Source: BAIKAL-G1 sp943370385
Lineage (GTDB): Bacteria > Cyanobacteriota > Cyanobacteriia > PCC-6307 > Cyanobiaceae
Length of the DNA: 64,000 nucleotides
Reading direction: 5' to 3'
Assembly: GCA_943370385.1 (NCBI GenBank)
Contig: CALRQT020000005.1
Span: 62,001 to 126,000, forward strand
Shown here: positions 35,076-45,501 of the stretch, piece after piece
Position numbering within the stretch: the first letter of the stretch is position 1
Layout of the letters: every line of letters begins with the position of its first letter
Translations under genes and position numbers: made by a program
Notes under the pieces: model-generated
What the model saw: the letters and a program-made list of their open reading frames with translations, nothing else
Databases searched by the model: none
What the model was told of the DNA's origin: nothing

Positions 35076-36011
35076 TTAGCTCGCCCCCTGCTCCTGCAAG
35101 GCAGCCCGTAGGGATTGCTGCTGGTGGCTGAGGCTGGCCCGGGCCTCCGCAGCAGAGATGCCTGCCTTCGCCATCAACAAGGCCAACTTCACCGAGCCTC
35201 CGGTTTCGGCCAGCAGTTCCGCCCCTCTGGTCCGATCGACACCAGCCAGGTCGGCCAGGATGCGCAGGGCCCGGTCCTCCAACTTGCTGTTGGTCACCGC
35301 CACATCCACCATGCGGTTGCCGTAGACCTTGCCCAGGCGCACCATCACGCCGGTCGACAGGATATTGAGGGCCATCTTGGTGGCCGTGCCTGCCTTAAGT
35401 CGGGTGGAACCGGTGAGCAGCTCGGGCCCGGTGATCAGCCGAATCTCCAGGTCGGCGACCATGGGCACCTGGTCTGCGGGCACGCAGGCCAAGGCAATCG
35501 CCAGGGCCCCCAGGCGGCGGGCGTGGCCCAGGCCGCCATGGACGTAGGGGGTGGTGCCTCCGGCCGCGATGCCGACGAGCACATCGGCGGCGCTGAAGCC
35601 CCGGGCTTCGAGATCGGCCTGGCCGGCCTCTTCGAGATCTTCAAGACCTTCGGAGCTGCGCAGCAGGGCCGCCGCCCCACCAGCCAACACCCCCTGCACC
35701 AACTCAGGTGGCGAACAGAACGTGGGGGGACATTCGGCCGCATCCAGCACCCCCAGGCGGCCGGAGGTGCCAGCCCCCAGGTAGAAGAGCCGGCCGCCCT
35801 TCGCTAGACGTTCGGCAATGGCGTCGATCGCTGATGCCAGGGCCGGGGCCGCTGCTGCCACGGCCTCCTGGGGCCGGCGGTCTTCCTCGCAGAAGAGCTG
35901 CACAAGATCAGCGGTGGCGAGCTGGTCCAGTTCGGTGCTGAGGGGATTGGCCTGCTCGGTGACCAGATGGCCCCGGTCCTCTCCTGGGAACCGCAGGGTT
36001 GACCCTGTCAC
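35076..36011 (-). CDS. murQ: N-acetylmuramic acid 6-phosphate etherase
   Basis: A 311-residue SIS-domain protein with GRLFYLGAGTSGRLGVLDAAECPPTF, LVGIAAGGTTPYVHGGL and LKAGTATKMALNILSTGVMVRLGKVYGN, all standard for MurQ. It opens the lactyl ether of MurNAc-6-phosphate during recycling of cell-wall sugars. No anhMurNAc kinase or transporter is nearby. The GTG start overlaps the stop of the DUF3110 gene (GTGA), so it ends the dnaK-dnaJ-DUF3110-murQ group. Confidence 0.95.
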   Translation of the reverse strand: MTGSTLRFPGEDRGHLVTEQANPLSTELDQLATADLVQLFCEEDRRPQEAVAAAAPALASAIDAIAERLAKGGRLFYLGAGTSGRLGVLDAAECPPTFCSPPELVQGVLAGGAAALLRSSEGLEDLEEAGQADLEARGFSAADVLVGIAAGGTTPYVHGGLGHARRLGALAIALACVPADQVPMVADLEIRLITGPELLTGSTRLKAGTATKMALNILSTGVMVRLGKVYGNRMVDVAVTNSKLEDRALRILADLAGVDRTRGAELLAETGGSVKLALLMAKAGISAAEARASLSHQQQSLRAALQEQGAS

Positions 36012-36433
36012 AGCAGGCCCTCCAGGCGGCGGCGGAAGGCTTCGAGCTCGGTGTTGGCGCCGCCTGGTTCATCGGGCTCAGCCTCTGCGGAGCTGGCGAA
36101 CGCCTGCTCCTGGAGCTCCTCCTTCCAGTTAGCAACATCCATATTTCGCTCCGGTGGCGCGATCAACAGGCGGTCTTCGGCGGACTGGGGTAGGAAGCCC
36201 GCCGGCACGAATTGGGCCTGGTAGCCGGCCTGGGAACAAAACAATTCGATCTCATCGCGATCTATCGCCTCGACACTCGGCACCGGGAAATCCTGGGCTT
36301 CGAGCAGGCCGGCGTAGCGTTCGGCGTCATCGGGGTCTTGGAACAGCAGCACCAAGGTGGTGCCGTTCACCTCCAGGGAGTGGATGCCTTCAGCGTCGCT
36401 GCCCGCATCAAAGAGGAGCACGTGCACGGGCAT
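36008..36433 (-). CDS. DUF3110 domain protein
   Basis: A 141-residue soluble protein beginning VHVLLFDAGSDAEGIHSLEVNG, the typical opening of DUF3110, followed by LFQDPDDAERYAGLLEAQDFPVPSVEAIDRDEIELFCSQAGY. The family is found in cyanobacteria and plants and has no known function. The C-terminal 45 residues are acidic and probably disordered with a final helix. It lies between dnaJ and murQ on one strand and shares a GTGA overlap with murQ. Its place behind dnaK and dnaJ hints at a chaperone-related role. Confidence 0.85.
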   Translation of the reverse strand: MPVHVLLFDAGSDAEGIHSLEVNGTTLVLLFQDPDDAERYAGLLEAQDFPVPSVEAIDRDEIELFCSQAGYQAQFVPAGFLPQSAEDRLLIAPPERNMDVANWKEELQEQAFASSAEAEPDEPGGANTELEAFRRRLEGLL

Positions 36434-36490
36434 GGAAGGCAGGTCTGGCGGCGTTGGCCTCAGTGTCTCACCAGCCCGAGCGAGCCTCCC

Positions 36491-37444
36491 CTAGTCCTCG
36501 ACTTCGCTTGCGAGCTGTTGCAGGCGCCGATAGAGAGCTTCTTCCGCCTCCGTGAGCTCATCGGGCACCACGACCCGGATCTCCACCAGCTGGTCACCCC
36601 GCTGGTGGCCCCATTCCAGCCCCCGACCCCGTAATCGCAACAAGCGGCCACTGGAGGAGCCAGCCGGCACCCGCAGTTGCACCGGCCCCTCCAGGGTTGG
36701 CACCGCCACCCGGCAGCCCAGCACCGCATCGGCAGGGGCCAGATCGAGCTGAAACAGCACCCGCAGGCCATCGATGCGCAGGCCCTCCTCGGTGCGCACC
36801 CGCAGTTGCAAAAAATGGTCGCCGCCGCCGGCGACCACCCCGGCCAGGCGCAGGCGCCAGCCATCGCCAGCCAGGGGCGGCGTCCAGGTTTCCAGCACCG
36901 TGCCATCGGGCAGTTCCAGTTCAATGCGATCGCCGCTGAGGGCCTGGTCCGGCGTGAGTTCCACCACCGTTTCGGCATCCACACTGGCCACCACCGGCGC
37001 CGGCGGTGGCGGAGAGGGGGTCACCCCCCAGCCCCGTCGAGGGGCCTGGGCTGGGGAATCAGCTACTTGGGCATCGGGCCCAGCCTCGGGTTCGCTCTGC
37101 CCTAGCCCAGCTCCAGGGTCGGACTGGACCTGGCGCCGGCCAAACAGGACATCGAGATAGTCATCGAAGTCGGGGAAACCGCTGGCAAAGCGATCAACGG
37201 GAGCGCTTTCGCTGCCCCCCTGGCCCCGTTCCCAGGCCCGGCGCCTGCTGGGATCGCTGAGGATTGCGTAGGCAGCATTCACCGCCTTAAAGCGCTCCTC
37301 GGCCACGGGGTCGTTGCCATTGAGGTCCGGGTGCCAGAGGCGGGCCTGCTGGCGGAAGGCCCGCTTCAAGCTCGCGGCATCGGCGCCGGGCTCCAGGCCC
37401 AGCACGGCCCAGAGATCGGCGGTCTGGGACGGGGTATCCAGCAC
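36491..37444 (-). CDS. dnaJ: DnaJ-like co-chaperone (type II, J domain plus C-terminal domains)
   Basis: A 317-residue protein. The N-terminal J domain (about 10-72) contains the HPD motif in ARLWHPDLNG and DLWAVLGLEPGADAASLKRAFRQQ. A linker of about 70 residues rich in Gly/Pro/Ala follows, with PDFDDYLDVLFG. The C-terminal domain (about 160-310) has GTVLETWTPP and the substrate-barrel end QLRVPAGSSSGRLLRLRGRGL. There is no Cys-rich zinc finger, so it is the DnaJ2/CbpA type. GTG 37444 starts 5 nt after the dnaK stop, so it is almost certainly the dedicated J-protein of the upstream DnaK. Confidence 0.92.
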   Translation of the reverse strand: MLDTPSQTADLWAVLGLEPGADAASLKRAFRQQARLWHPDLNGNDPVAEERFKAVNAAYAILSDPSRRRAWERGQGGSESAPVDRFASGFPDFDDYLDVLFGRRQVQSDPGAGLGQSEPEAGPDAQVADSPAQAPRRGWGVTPSPPPPAPVVASVDAETVVELTPDQALSGDRIELELPDGTVLETWTPPLAGDGWRLRLAGVVAGGGDHFLQLRVRTEEGLRIDGLRVLFQLDLAPADAVLGCRVAVPTLEGPVQLRVPAGSSSGRLLRLRGRGLEWGHQRGDQLVEIRVVVPDELTEAEEALYRRLQQLASEVED

Positions 37445-37449
37445 GGTCC

Positions 37450-39837
<2,388 letters not shown>

Positions 39838-39963
39838 GGATCCGCGCATGGAATGCCCAAACTAACGGCCCGCAAGCCCTGGTCCCAGCCAAAACGGCCG
39901 TCCTGCTAACCGGCTGGGCAAGTTCAGGCTTTGGGGCTTAAGCCAGTAGCGATAAAAAAGGCA

Positions 39964-39989
39964 TAAAAAAACCGGCGTAAGCCGGTTTT
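39964..39989 (-). terminator. Rho-independent terminator after tRNA-Ser
   Basis: On the minus strand AAAACCGGC-TTAC-GCCGGTTTTTTT forms a 9-bp stem with a tetraloop and a run of seven T. It starts about 4 nt after the tRNA 3' end and insulates the downstream dnaK gene. Confidence 0.9.
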
Positions 39990-39992
39990 CAA

Positions 39993-40079
39993 CGGAGAGG
40001 GAGGGATTCGAACCCTCGATAGAGTTGCCCCTATACAGCATTTCCAATGCTGCGCCTTCGACCACTCGGCCACCTCTCC
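39993..40079 (-). tRNA. tRNA-Ser (anticodon GGA)
   Basis: Read leftward, GGAGAGG pairs with CCTCTCC as the 7-bp acceptor with discriminator G. The D arm is GCCGAGTGGTCGAAGGC. The anticodon stem CAGCA/TGCTG closes the loop TTGGAAA with anticodon GGA, which decodes TCC and TCT. A long class II variable arm (TATAGGGGCAACTCTATC) is typical of tRNA-Ser, and the T arm has GGGTTCGAATCCC. The CCA end is not encoded. Length is about 87 nt. Confidence 0.97.
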
Positions 40080-40139
40080 CTAAGTTCGGGGCAAGTGGGG
40101 CAACTGGGAGAATGTAGCAGTCACCCTCCAGGGCCCCTG

Positions 40140-40508
40140 ATGGCGCAGTCTTTCCCAATCACGGTGCACTGGCGCCAGGAGCAGCGCACCATCCGCCTGG
40201 ACGTGCCCGAAGGCGACTACATCCTGCGCAGCTTTGAAGCCCAGGGCCAGCCCTTGCCCTTCAGTTGCCGCAATGGCTGCTGCACCGCCTGTGCCGTGCG
40301 CGTGCTGGCCGGCGAGATCGACCAGCGTGAATCCCTGGGGCTCTCCAAGGACGTTCGCGGCCAGGGTTACGGCCTGCTCTGCGTCGCCCGCGCCCTCGGG
40401 CCCCTGGAGGTGGAAACCCAGGATGAAGACGAGGTGTACGACCTGCAGTTCGGCCGGTTCTTTGGCCGTGGCAAGGTGCGTCCCGGCCTGCCCCTCGACG
40501 ACGAATGA
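40140..40508 (+). CDS. [2Fe-2S] ferredoxin, plant type
   Basis: A 122-residue protein from ATG 40140 with the plant-type ferredoxin cysteines: CRNGCCTAC gives the C-x4-C-x2-C pattern and the fourth cysteine is in YGLLCVARA. It carries one electron in the cytosol. It is longer than photosynthetic PetF (about 97 aa) owing to a C-terminal extension (VYDLQFGRFFGRGKVRPG), and the region between the third and fourth cysteines differs from PetF, so it is one of the secondary ferredoxins. It overlaps the next gene (ATGA). Confidence 0.9.
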   Translation: MAQSFPITVHWRQEQRTIRLDVPEGDYILRSFEAQGQPLPFSCRNGCCTACAVRVLAGEIDQRESLGLSKDVRGQGYGLLCVARALGPLEVETQDEDEVYDLQFGRFFGRGKVRPGLPLDDE

Positions 40509-41398
40509 GCCAGCCCAACCGCAGCTCCGACCTCAGCTTGAGGGACTCGGGCCTGGAGCCTGCCGAGCTGCAACGGCTGGTGGCCGTTGCCAGGGAGGCC
40601 GCCAGCGCGGGCGCCGAACAGCTCATGCAGCACTTCGGCCACCTCGAGCGCATCCGCGAAAAGGGGCGCGCCGGCGATTTGGTCACCGAAGCGGATGAGG
40701 CGGCTGAGGCAGCCGTGCTGGCGGTCTTGCATCGCCACACGCCCGAATTCGGGGTGTTAGCCGAAGAAAGTGGCTGGCAGGAGGGCCAATCGGACCTGGC
40801 CTGGTGCGTTGACCCCCTCGATGGCACCACCAACTTCGCCCACGGCTTTCCCTTCTTTGCCACCTCGATTGGTCTCACCTGGCAGGGCCGGCCCCTGCTC
40901 GGTGCCCTGGCCGTGCCGGCCCTGCAGCAACACTTCTGGGCTGCGCCAGGCCTAGGCGCCTGGTGCAACGACCAGCCGATCCGGGTGAGTGACTGTCAGG
41001 ACCTGGGCTCCTCCTTGCTCGTGACGGGCTTCGCCTACGACCGCCACACGCGACTAGACAACAACTACGCCGAATTCGCCTACTTCACCCACCGCAGCCG
41101 CGGTGTGCGCCGGCCGGGGGCAGCGGCGGTGGATCTGGCCTTCGTGGCCGCCGGCCGGCTCGATGGCTACTGGGAGCGGGGCCTCTCCCCCTGGGACCTG
41201 GCCGCCGGGGTGGTGCTGGTGGAGCAGGCGGGAGGAGTGGTGTGTGCCTACGACGGCGGACCGATCGATCTGGCCGAAGGGCGTTTGATCGCCTGCTCCC
41301 CAGGCCTGCGGGAGCCCCTGATCGAAGGGCTAGCGGCCTGTTCGCCCCTGGCCGGGGCCAGCTATGGGGCCCCGGAGCTCGATCAGGGCGGCGCCTGA
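40505..41398 (+). CDS. Inositol monophosphatase family protein
   Basis: A 297-residue metal-dependent phosphatase with GDLVTEADEAAE, the EES metal ligands (FGVLAEESGW), CVDPLDGTTNFAHGFPFFATSIGL and SPWDLAAGVVLVEQAGG. These are the complete IMPase/SuhB motifs. The physiological substrate could be inositol phosphate or another sugar phosphate such as histidinol phosphate; its neighbour two genes on is hisZ, but that is not enough to decide. It shares an ATGA overlap with the ferredoxin gene. Confidence 0.9.
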   Translation: MSQPNRSSDLSLRDSGLEPAELQRLVAVAREAASAGAEQLMQHFGHLERIREKGRAGDLVTEADEAAEAAVLAVLHRHTPEFGVLAEESGWQEGQSDLAWCVDPLDGTTNFAHGFPFFATSIGLTWQGRPLLGALAVPALQQHFWAAPGLGAWCNDQPIRVSDCQDLGSSLLVTGFAYDRHTRLDNNYAEFAYFTHRSRGVRRPGAAAVDLAFVAAGRLDGYWERGLSPWDLAAGVVLVEQAGGVVCAYDGGPIDLAEGRLIACSPGLREPLIEGLAACSPLAGASYGAPELDQGGA

Positions 41399-41415
41399 TC
41401 TTTGCTTTGTCGGGG

Positions 41416-41455
41416 TTCAGCCTGGAGGGTTGAGCCTGGAGGGGTGAGCCTGGGG
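41416..41455. repeat. Three short tandem repeats upstream of hisZ
   Basis: CAGCCTGGAGGGTT, GAGCCTGGAGGGGT and GAGCCTGGGGCGCT follow one another at 14-nt spacing in the 110-base spacer before hisZ. They could be a degenerate operator array or simple slippage. Confidence 0.5.
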
Positions 41456-41508
41456 CGCTGACCCCGGCTCCATAGGATCCGCAACAGATCGCCGCTGACC
41501 CCAGTCCC

Positions 41509-42717
41509 ATGGCCCTGCAACCCGCCGCCGGCGCCAGGGACCTCAATCCCCAACAGGTGGATGGCAATCGCACCCTGGTCAGCCAACTGGCCAAGATCTA
41601 TCGCCTGTGGGGCTACGAGGAGGTGGCGCCCCCGACCATCGAACGGCTGGAAACCCTCCAGGCTGGCGGCGGCATCGATGGCCGTGAACTGGTGCGGCTC
41701 GCCACGGAAGAGGCCTTAGGCCTCAGGCCCGAGATGACAGCCTCAATTGCCCGGGCGGCCGGCACCCGCATGGCGGGCCGCAGCCGCCCCCTGCGTCTTT
41801 GGTACACCGGCCCGATCTACCGCAGCCGGCAGGCCGACGGGGGCAGCACCAGCGGCGGTCAGCAGATCGTCGAAGAGTTGCAAAGCGGCGTGGAATTGCT
41901 CGGAGGCGCCAGCGCCGCCGATGACAGCGAACTCCTCCGGCTGTTGCTCGCCTGCCTGCGCAGCCTGGGCTTGGGTCCGGAGCACCACACCCAGCTCCTG
42001 CTCGGTCACCACGGCGTGTTGGCGGCCCTACTGGAGCAGGTGCCCGCCGACCAACGCACGGCCGCCCGGCAGGCCCTAACGGGCTTTGATTTGCTGGCGA
42101 TTGCCGCCCTGCCCCTGCCGGAAGCCCAACGCCAGGGCTTGCAACGGCTCCTGCGGCTACGGGGCGAGCCGGCAGCGGTGCTCTACCAACTGGAGCAACT
42201 GCTCGGGCCCTGTGCCCTCCTTGAGAACCTGGCCACCACCCTGGCCACCCTGGCACCTACGGCCGCAGCCCAGGGGGTGAGCCTCAGCTTTGATCCCAGC
42301 TTCCAACCCCATTTCGCCCTCTATGACGGCCTAGTGCTCAAGGTCGTCTGCCGCGGAACGGACACGGCCCCCGTGGAGATTGCCAGCGGCGGCCGCTACG
42401 ACGCCCTGGTGGGTCGCTTCTGCGGGCAAGAAGGCCAGGCCTCGGCCGCGGGGATGGGCTTCAGCTTCGCCGTGGAGCCCACCCGCGACCTGCTCGAGGC
42501 CACGGCCCGCTCTGGATCGGCGAATGGCCCCGACCAGGGTCCGATCCTGGTGGCCTATGGCCAACCCAACCAACTGCCCCAGGCCCTCGACCAGCTCGAA
42601 ACCCTCCATCACCAAGGGCAAGCGGCCGAACTGCTGAGTAGCCCCTGCCCTTCAGCCGCCGAGGCCGAACAACAGGCCATCCGCCGGGGGTGCAGCTCGA
42701 CCCTTTGGATTGCCTGA
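41509..42717 (+). CDS. hisZ: ATP phosphoribosyltransferase regulatory subunit HisZ
   Basis: A 402-residue class II synthetase-like protein with motif-2-like region LRPEMTASIARAAGTRMAG and LRLWYTGPIYRSRQ, and motif-3-like ASGGRYDALVGRF and GMGFSFAVE. Instead of the histidyl-tRNA synthetase anticodon domain the C-terminus is a short LVAYGQPNQLPQAL region, which separates HisZ from HisS. HisZ binds the short form of HisG to make the first enzyme of histidine synthesis; no hisG is in the window. Start is ATG 41509. Confidence 0.93.
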   Translation: MALQPAAGARDLNPQQVDGNRTLVSQLAKIYRLWGYEEVAPPTIERLETLQAGGGIDGRELVRLATEEALGLRPEMTASIARAAGTRMAGRSRPLRLWYTGPIYRSRQADGGSTSGGQQIVEELQSGVELLGGASAADDSELLRLLLACLRSLGLGPEHHTQLLLGHHGVLAALLEQVPADQRTAARQALTGFDLLAIAALPLPEAQRQGLQRLLRLRGEPAAVLYQLEQLLGPCALLENLATTLATLAPTAAAQGVSLSFDPSFQPHFALYDGLVLKVVCRGTDTAPVEIASGGRYDALVGRFCGQEGQASAAGMGFSFAVEPTRDLLEATARSGSANGPDQGPILVAYGQPNQLPQALDQLETLHHQGQAAELLSSPCPSAAEAEQQAIRRGCSSTLWIA

Positions 42718-42753
42718 GCCCCTGCCTAGGATCACGGTCGCTTCGAGCAGCCC

Positions 42754-42975
42754 ATGGCCCACACAATCCTCACCGACGTCTGCGAGGGTGTGGCCGATTG
42801 CGTCGATGCCTGCCCGGTGGCCTGCATCAACCCTGGCAGCGGCGCCAACAGCAAAGGCACCCCCTTCTACTGGATCGATTTCGACACCTGCATCGATTGC
42901 GGCATCTGCCTGCAGGTCTGCCCGGTGGCCGGAGCAATCGTGCCCGAGGAGCGGCCAGACCAGCAACGGTCCTGA
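42754..42975 (+). CDS. Ferredoxin with two iron-sulfur clusters
   Basis: A 73-residue protein with CEGVADCVDACPVACI (C-x5-C-x3-CP, plus a fourth Cys) and CIDCGICLQVCPVAGAI (C-x2-C-x2-C-x3-CP). The second motif fits a [4Fe-4S] cluster; the first could hold [4Fe-4S] or [3Fe-4S], as in bacterial 7Fe/8Fe ferredoxins. It is a soluble low-potential electron carrier; its partner is unknown. Start is ATG 42754, 36 nt after hisZ. Confidence 0.92.
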   Translation: MAHTILTDVCEGVADCVDACPVACINPGSGANSKGTPFYWIDFDTCIDCGICLQVCPVAGAIVPEERPDQQRS

Positions 42976-43037
42976 GCCATCCCCCCCCAACAGGGCCCAT
43001 TCTCCTAATCACGGGGATTCAGTTCTGACCGTGGGGC

Positions 43038-43454
43038 ATGGTGGAGGGCCGTTGGGTTCTTGCCGTGGCTGATGCCCCCTACCTGGTTGCCCTGGCCCTA
43101 GTGGAGTTCAACGGCAAGCGCAGCCTGCCGATCGCTGGGCGCTCCCAAAGCGACGCCGCTGCCCACCATGGCGATCCAGGTCAGGAGGGCCTCAGCTTGG
43201 CCCTGGAATTGCTCCTGCGCCTATGGCAACGCAGTGATGAAGGCCCCCTCCAGCGGGCCTCCGGGGAAACCAGCCTGCTGCTGCTGGAGATCCCCCTGGC
43301 TGACATGAGTGCGCAGCTGCCTGTGCTCAAGGCCCGCTGGCTGGCCGACGGCAACACCGAGGTGTTCCAGGCCGGGCTCCAGGCCCTGGCGCAGCGGGGC
43401 TGGCGTGTGGTGTTCGCCAAGTACGAGCCCGTGACCCTGGTGGCCTGGCCTTAA
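43038..43454 (+). CDS. Hypothetical protein (138 aa)
   Basis: An ATG at 43038 opens a frame coding an alpha/beta-looking soluble protein (VEGRWVLAVADAPYLVALALVEFNGK at the start, LEIPLADMSAQLPVLKARWL in the middle, RGWRVVFAKYEPVTLVAW at the end). The ordered hydrophobic pattern and normal composition suggest a real protein. I do not recognise a family. It sits 62 nt after the ferredoxin gene on the same strand. Confidence 0.6.
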   Translation: MVEGRWVLAVADAPYLVALALVEFNGKRSLPIAGRSQSDAAAHHGDPGQEGLSLALELLLRLWQRSDEGPLQRASGETSLLLLEIPLADMSAQLPVLKARWLADGNTEVFQAGLQALAQRGWRVVFAKYEPVTLVAWP

Positions 43455-43538
43455 AGATCAGGCTGGTTCGGGGGCCCGATCCTGCCGATACGATTTCGAT
43501 CCGCTGGCGCCCCAGGCGCATCCGAATCCCCTTAGTCC

Positions 43539-43823
43539 ATGGCCTGTCCCAATTGCGGCAGCTGGTCCGTGCGCGCCGACCGCAGCCTGGCCGGCCGCAT
43601 GGTTTGCGGCCGTTGCGGTTCGCCCCTGGTGGGTCGGGGTGGCCAGGGTCGCAGGTCCAGGCCCCAGCAGCGGACCAGGAACCAGCCCAATCGATCCCTG
43701 GCCAAGCTTTCTCCTGGCTGGTGGGGCCTGGTCGCGCTCCTGGCCCTGGGGGCAGGACTGGCCTATCTGGAGGCCCCCCCAGGCCGCCAGGACAGCCCCC
43801 CCGGCCTAGACCATGGGGCTTAA
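43539..43823 (+). CDS. Small zinc-ribbon membrane protein
   Basis: A 94-residue protein with an N-terminal zinc ribbon of two CxxC pairs (ACPNCGSW and VCGRCGSP, about residues 3-28), a basic Arg/Gln/Asn-rich linker and one membrane helix (GWWGLVALLALGAGLAYL, about 60-78). The ribbon would face the cytosol. The function is unknown. Its TAA stop is shared with that of the convergent gene through the palindrome TTAA at 43820-43823. Confidence 0.7.
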   Translation: MACPNCGSWSVRADRSLAGRMVCGRCGSPLVGRGGQGRRSRPQQRTRNQPNRSLAKLSPGWWGLVALLALGAGLAYLEAPPGRQDSPPGLDHGA

Positions 43824-44572
43824 ACCGCCCGCATCAAGTCGAGGCCGTGCAAACCCTCGTAGAGCAGGTAAGCCCCCAACACGAGGGCCAAAACGCCCAC
43901 AAGCCATTCGGCCTTGTGTTGCAACCAATCTTCCAGGCGGGCAATCGGTTCCCGGATAGCGCCCCGGCTGACCAACCAGGCCAGGGGCGGGAGCAGCAGC
44001 AGGGAACTGGCCACCAAGGTGAACAGGCCAGTGATTTCGGCATCGGCCTTGAGACCGGGTTCGTTGATCAGCAGCAACCCCGCTTCCTTGAGATAAAACA
44101 CCAGGTTTTCCGGTGTTAGCAGGGCACTGGAGGCTCCAATCAACACCAGGGTGAGGGTGTTGAAGTCGGGCAGCTGGTTCATGAGGCGCAGGGCCATGCC
44201 CTCCTCGCCGATGTTGGCCTGGGGAGTGAGTTGGTAGAGCCCCAGGCCCACCAGGGCACCGGCTCCGAGCAGGTCGATGAGCACCTGTTCCCGTTCGCCA
44301 TGGTTGAGGCTGATCGAAAAGGTCTCGCCCAGCAGGGTGAGCACCACGATCGCCAGGGCATTGGCCAGGGCCCAACCGCCCACATAGGCCATGGCCCGCT
44401 GTAGGGGGGCCTTGCCCAGCAGCAACAAGGCCACCACGGCGATGTGCAGGGGGCTAAAGGCAATCCCGATGCCAAACAGCGACGACTTGGTGACCAGGGC
44501 GGTGGTTAGGACTCCAGGAGAGTGGAGGGCTGGGACCAAGCTGGCGCTGGCAACCAGGGCTGGGATGGACAA
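43820..44572 (-). CDS. Multi-pass membrane protein, GAP/SfLAP-like
   Basis: A 250-residue protein with about six hydrophobic segments, including IAFSPLHIAVVALLLLGKAPLQRAMAYVGGWALANALAIVVLTLL and LNQLPDFNTLTLVLIGASSALLTPENLVFYL. The SP-H---A-LLLL-PL--A--Y--GW pattern resembles the GAP (sulfolipid-1-addressing-like) and LysE-type exporter families. The assignment is tentative, and transport of a lipid or small molecule would be inference. The only start available upstream is TTG 44572. It diverges from the Coq4-like gene across 203 bases and overlaps the zinc-ribbon gene by four bases at the stops. Confidence 0.55.
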   Translation of the reverse strand: MSIPALVASASLVPALHSPGVLTTALVTKSSLFGIGIAFSPLHIAVVALLLLGKAPLQRAMAYVGGWALANALAIVVLTLLGETFSISLNHGEREQVLIDLLGAGALVGLGLYQLTPQANIGEEGMALRLMNQLPDFNTLTLVLIGASSALLTPENLVFYLKEAGLLLINEPGLKADAEITGLFTLVASSLLLLPPLAWLVSRGAIREPIARLEDWLQHKAEWLVGVLALVLGAYLLYEGLHGLDLMRAV

Positions 44573-44758
44573 TCGGGCGAGCCCAAGCAGATAACCCGAT
44601 TGTCAGCGATCGGTGGCCTCAACCGTGGCTCCCGTCGGAGGGGGAAATGGCGTGCGCCCTCTAAGGAGAACGGCCCTAACAGGGCAAACCCGCTAGGCCA
44701 ATCAAACCATCCCCTTAGGGGGGCGTTATTTTCACGGGAAAACACCTACGATCTTGTT

Positions 44759-44777
44759 GCTAATAATAATGATTTGT
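44759..44777 (+). promoter_or_regulatory. Fur-box-like AT-rich site at the Coq4-like gene start
   Basis: GCTAATAATAATGATTTGT matches the classical 19-bp Fur box at 13 of 19 positions and stands out from the GC-rich surroundings. A TACGAT hexamer at 44747-44752 just upstream could be a -10 box. The site touches the GTG start, so it would block initiation if bound. A Zur or other Fur-family protein is equally possible, and so is chance. Confidence 0.35.
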
Positions 44778-45465
44778 GGCCCTTCTTAATCGGCTGATAT
44801 CAGCTCTCAAAGAACTGCTGGCCCTGGCCGGAGTGGCCCGCAGTGGCGGCGATTTAAAGGCAGTTGCCGATCTAGTCGATAGCTTGATCGATTCACCCCA
44901 GATGGCGGAGTGCCTGCGCCGCTGCCGGGAGGAAGCCGGTGGTGCGGCCATGATCGATGGGCGCTATCCGCCCCTGCAACCGGATATGGCGTTTCTGGGG
45001 TCCATGCCCAAGGGGAGCTTGGGGCACTCCTACGCCGAGCTGATGCTCAGGCGCGGCTATGACCCGGAGTTCTTCCGGCCGAGGCCGCTGCGCAGTGATG
45101 CCCACTGGCTGACCCAACGGATCGCCACCACCCACGACATCCACCATGTGGTGAGTGGGTTTGGCACCACGCCGGAGGGGGAAAGCGGGGTGCTGGCGAT
45201 CACCGCAACCCAGATCGGCTTTCCCGCCTACGTGATGTTGAACAATGCCGCCCAGGTGAGTCGTTTTCGCTTTAAAACCAAGAGCTATGCGCTGATCGGC
45301 CGGGCGATTGCCCATGGCAACTCGATCGGCTTCAGTGCCCAACCCCTATGGATGGCCCGCTGGGAAGAGGGCTGGGATTGGCCTGTGGAACAGTGGCGCG
45401 AGCGGCTCGGCATCACCAAGCCCGCCACCAGCGAACCCTATGGATTGCAACCTGCCCCTGGCTGA
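44776..45465 (+). CDS. Coq4-like protein
   Basis: A 229-residue soluble protein with the exact Coq4 zinc motif HDxxH-x11-E: H120, D121, H124 and E136 (THDIHHVVSGF, then E in PEGES). The preceding LRRGYDPEFFRP segment and the later PLWMARWEEGWDWP end also fit Coq4. In mitochondria and proteobacteria Coq4 takes part in ubiquinone ring modification. Cyanobacteria make plastoquinone instead, so the role here is open. Start is GTG 44776, without a visible Shine-Dalgarno; the 44573-44775 spacer contains TTTTC-ACGG-GAAAA at 44729-44742 and a Fur-like sequence. Confidence 0.85.
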   Translation: MALLNRLISALKELLALAGVARSGGDLKAVADLVDSLIDSPQMAECLRRCREEAGGAAMIDGRYPPLQPDMAFLGSMPKGSLGHSYAELMLRRGYDPEFFRPRPLRSDAHWLTQRIATTHDIHHVVSGFGTTPEGESGVLAITATQIGFPAYVMLNNAAQVSRFRFKTKSYALIGRAIAHGNSIGFSAQPLWMARWEEGWDWPVEQWRERLGITKPATSEPYGLQPAPG

Positions 45466-45501
45466 ACAAACCAAGGCCTGCAATCGCCCTAGGGTCGTTT
45501 G

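Noticed and set aside
39862..40158. 98-codon minus-strand frame covering tRNA-Ser
   Set aside because: It spans the tRNA and its terminator; the product is not plausible.
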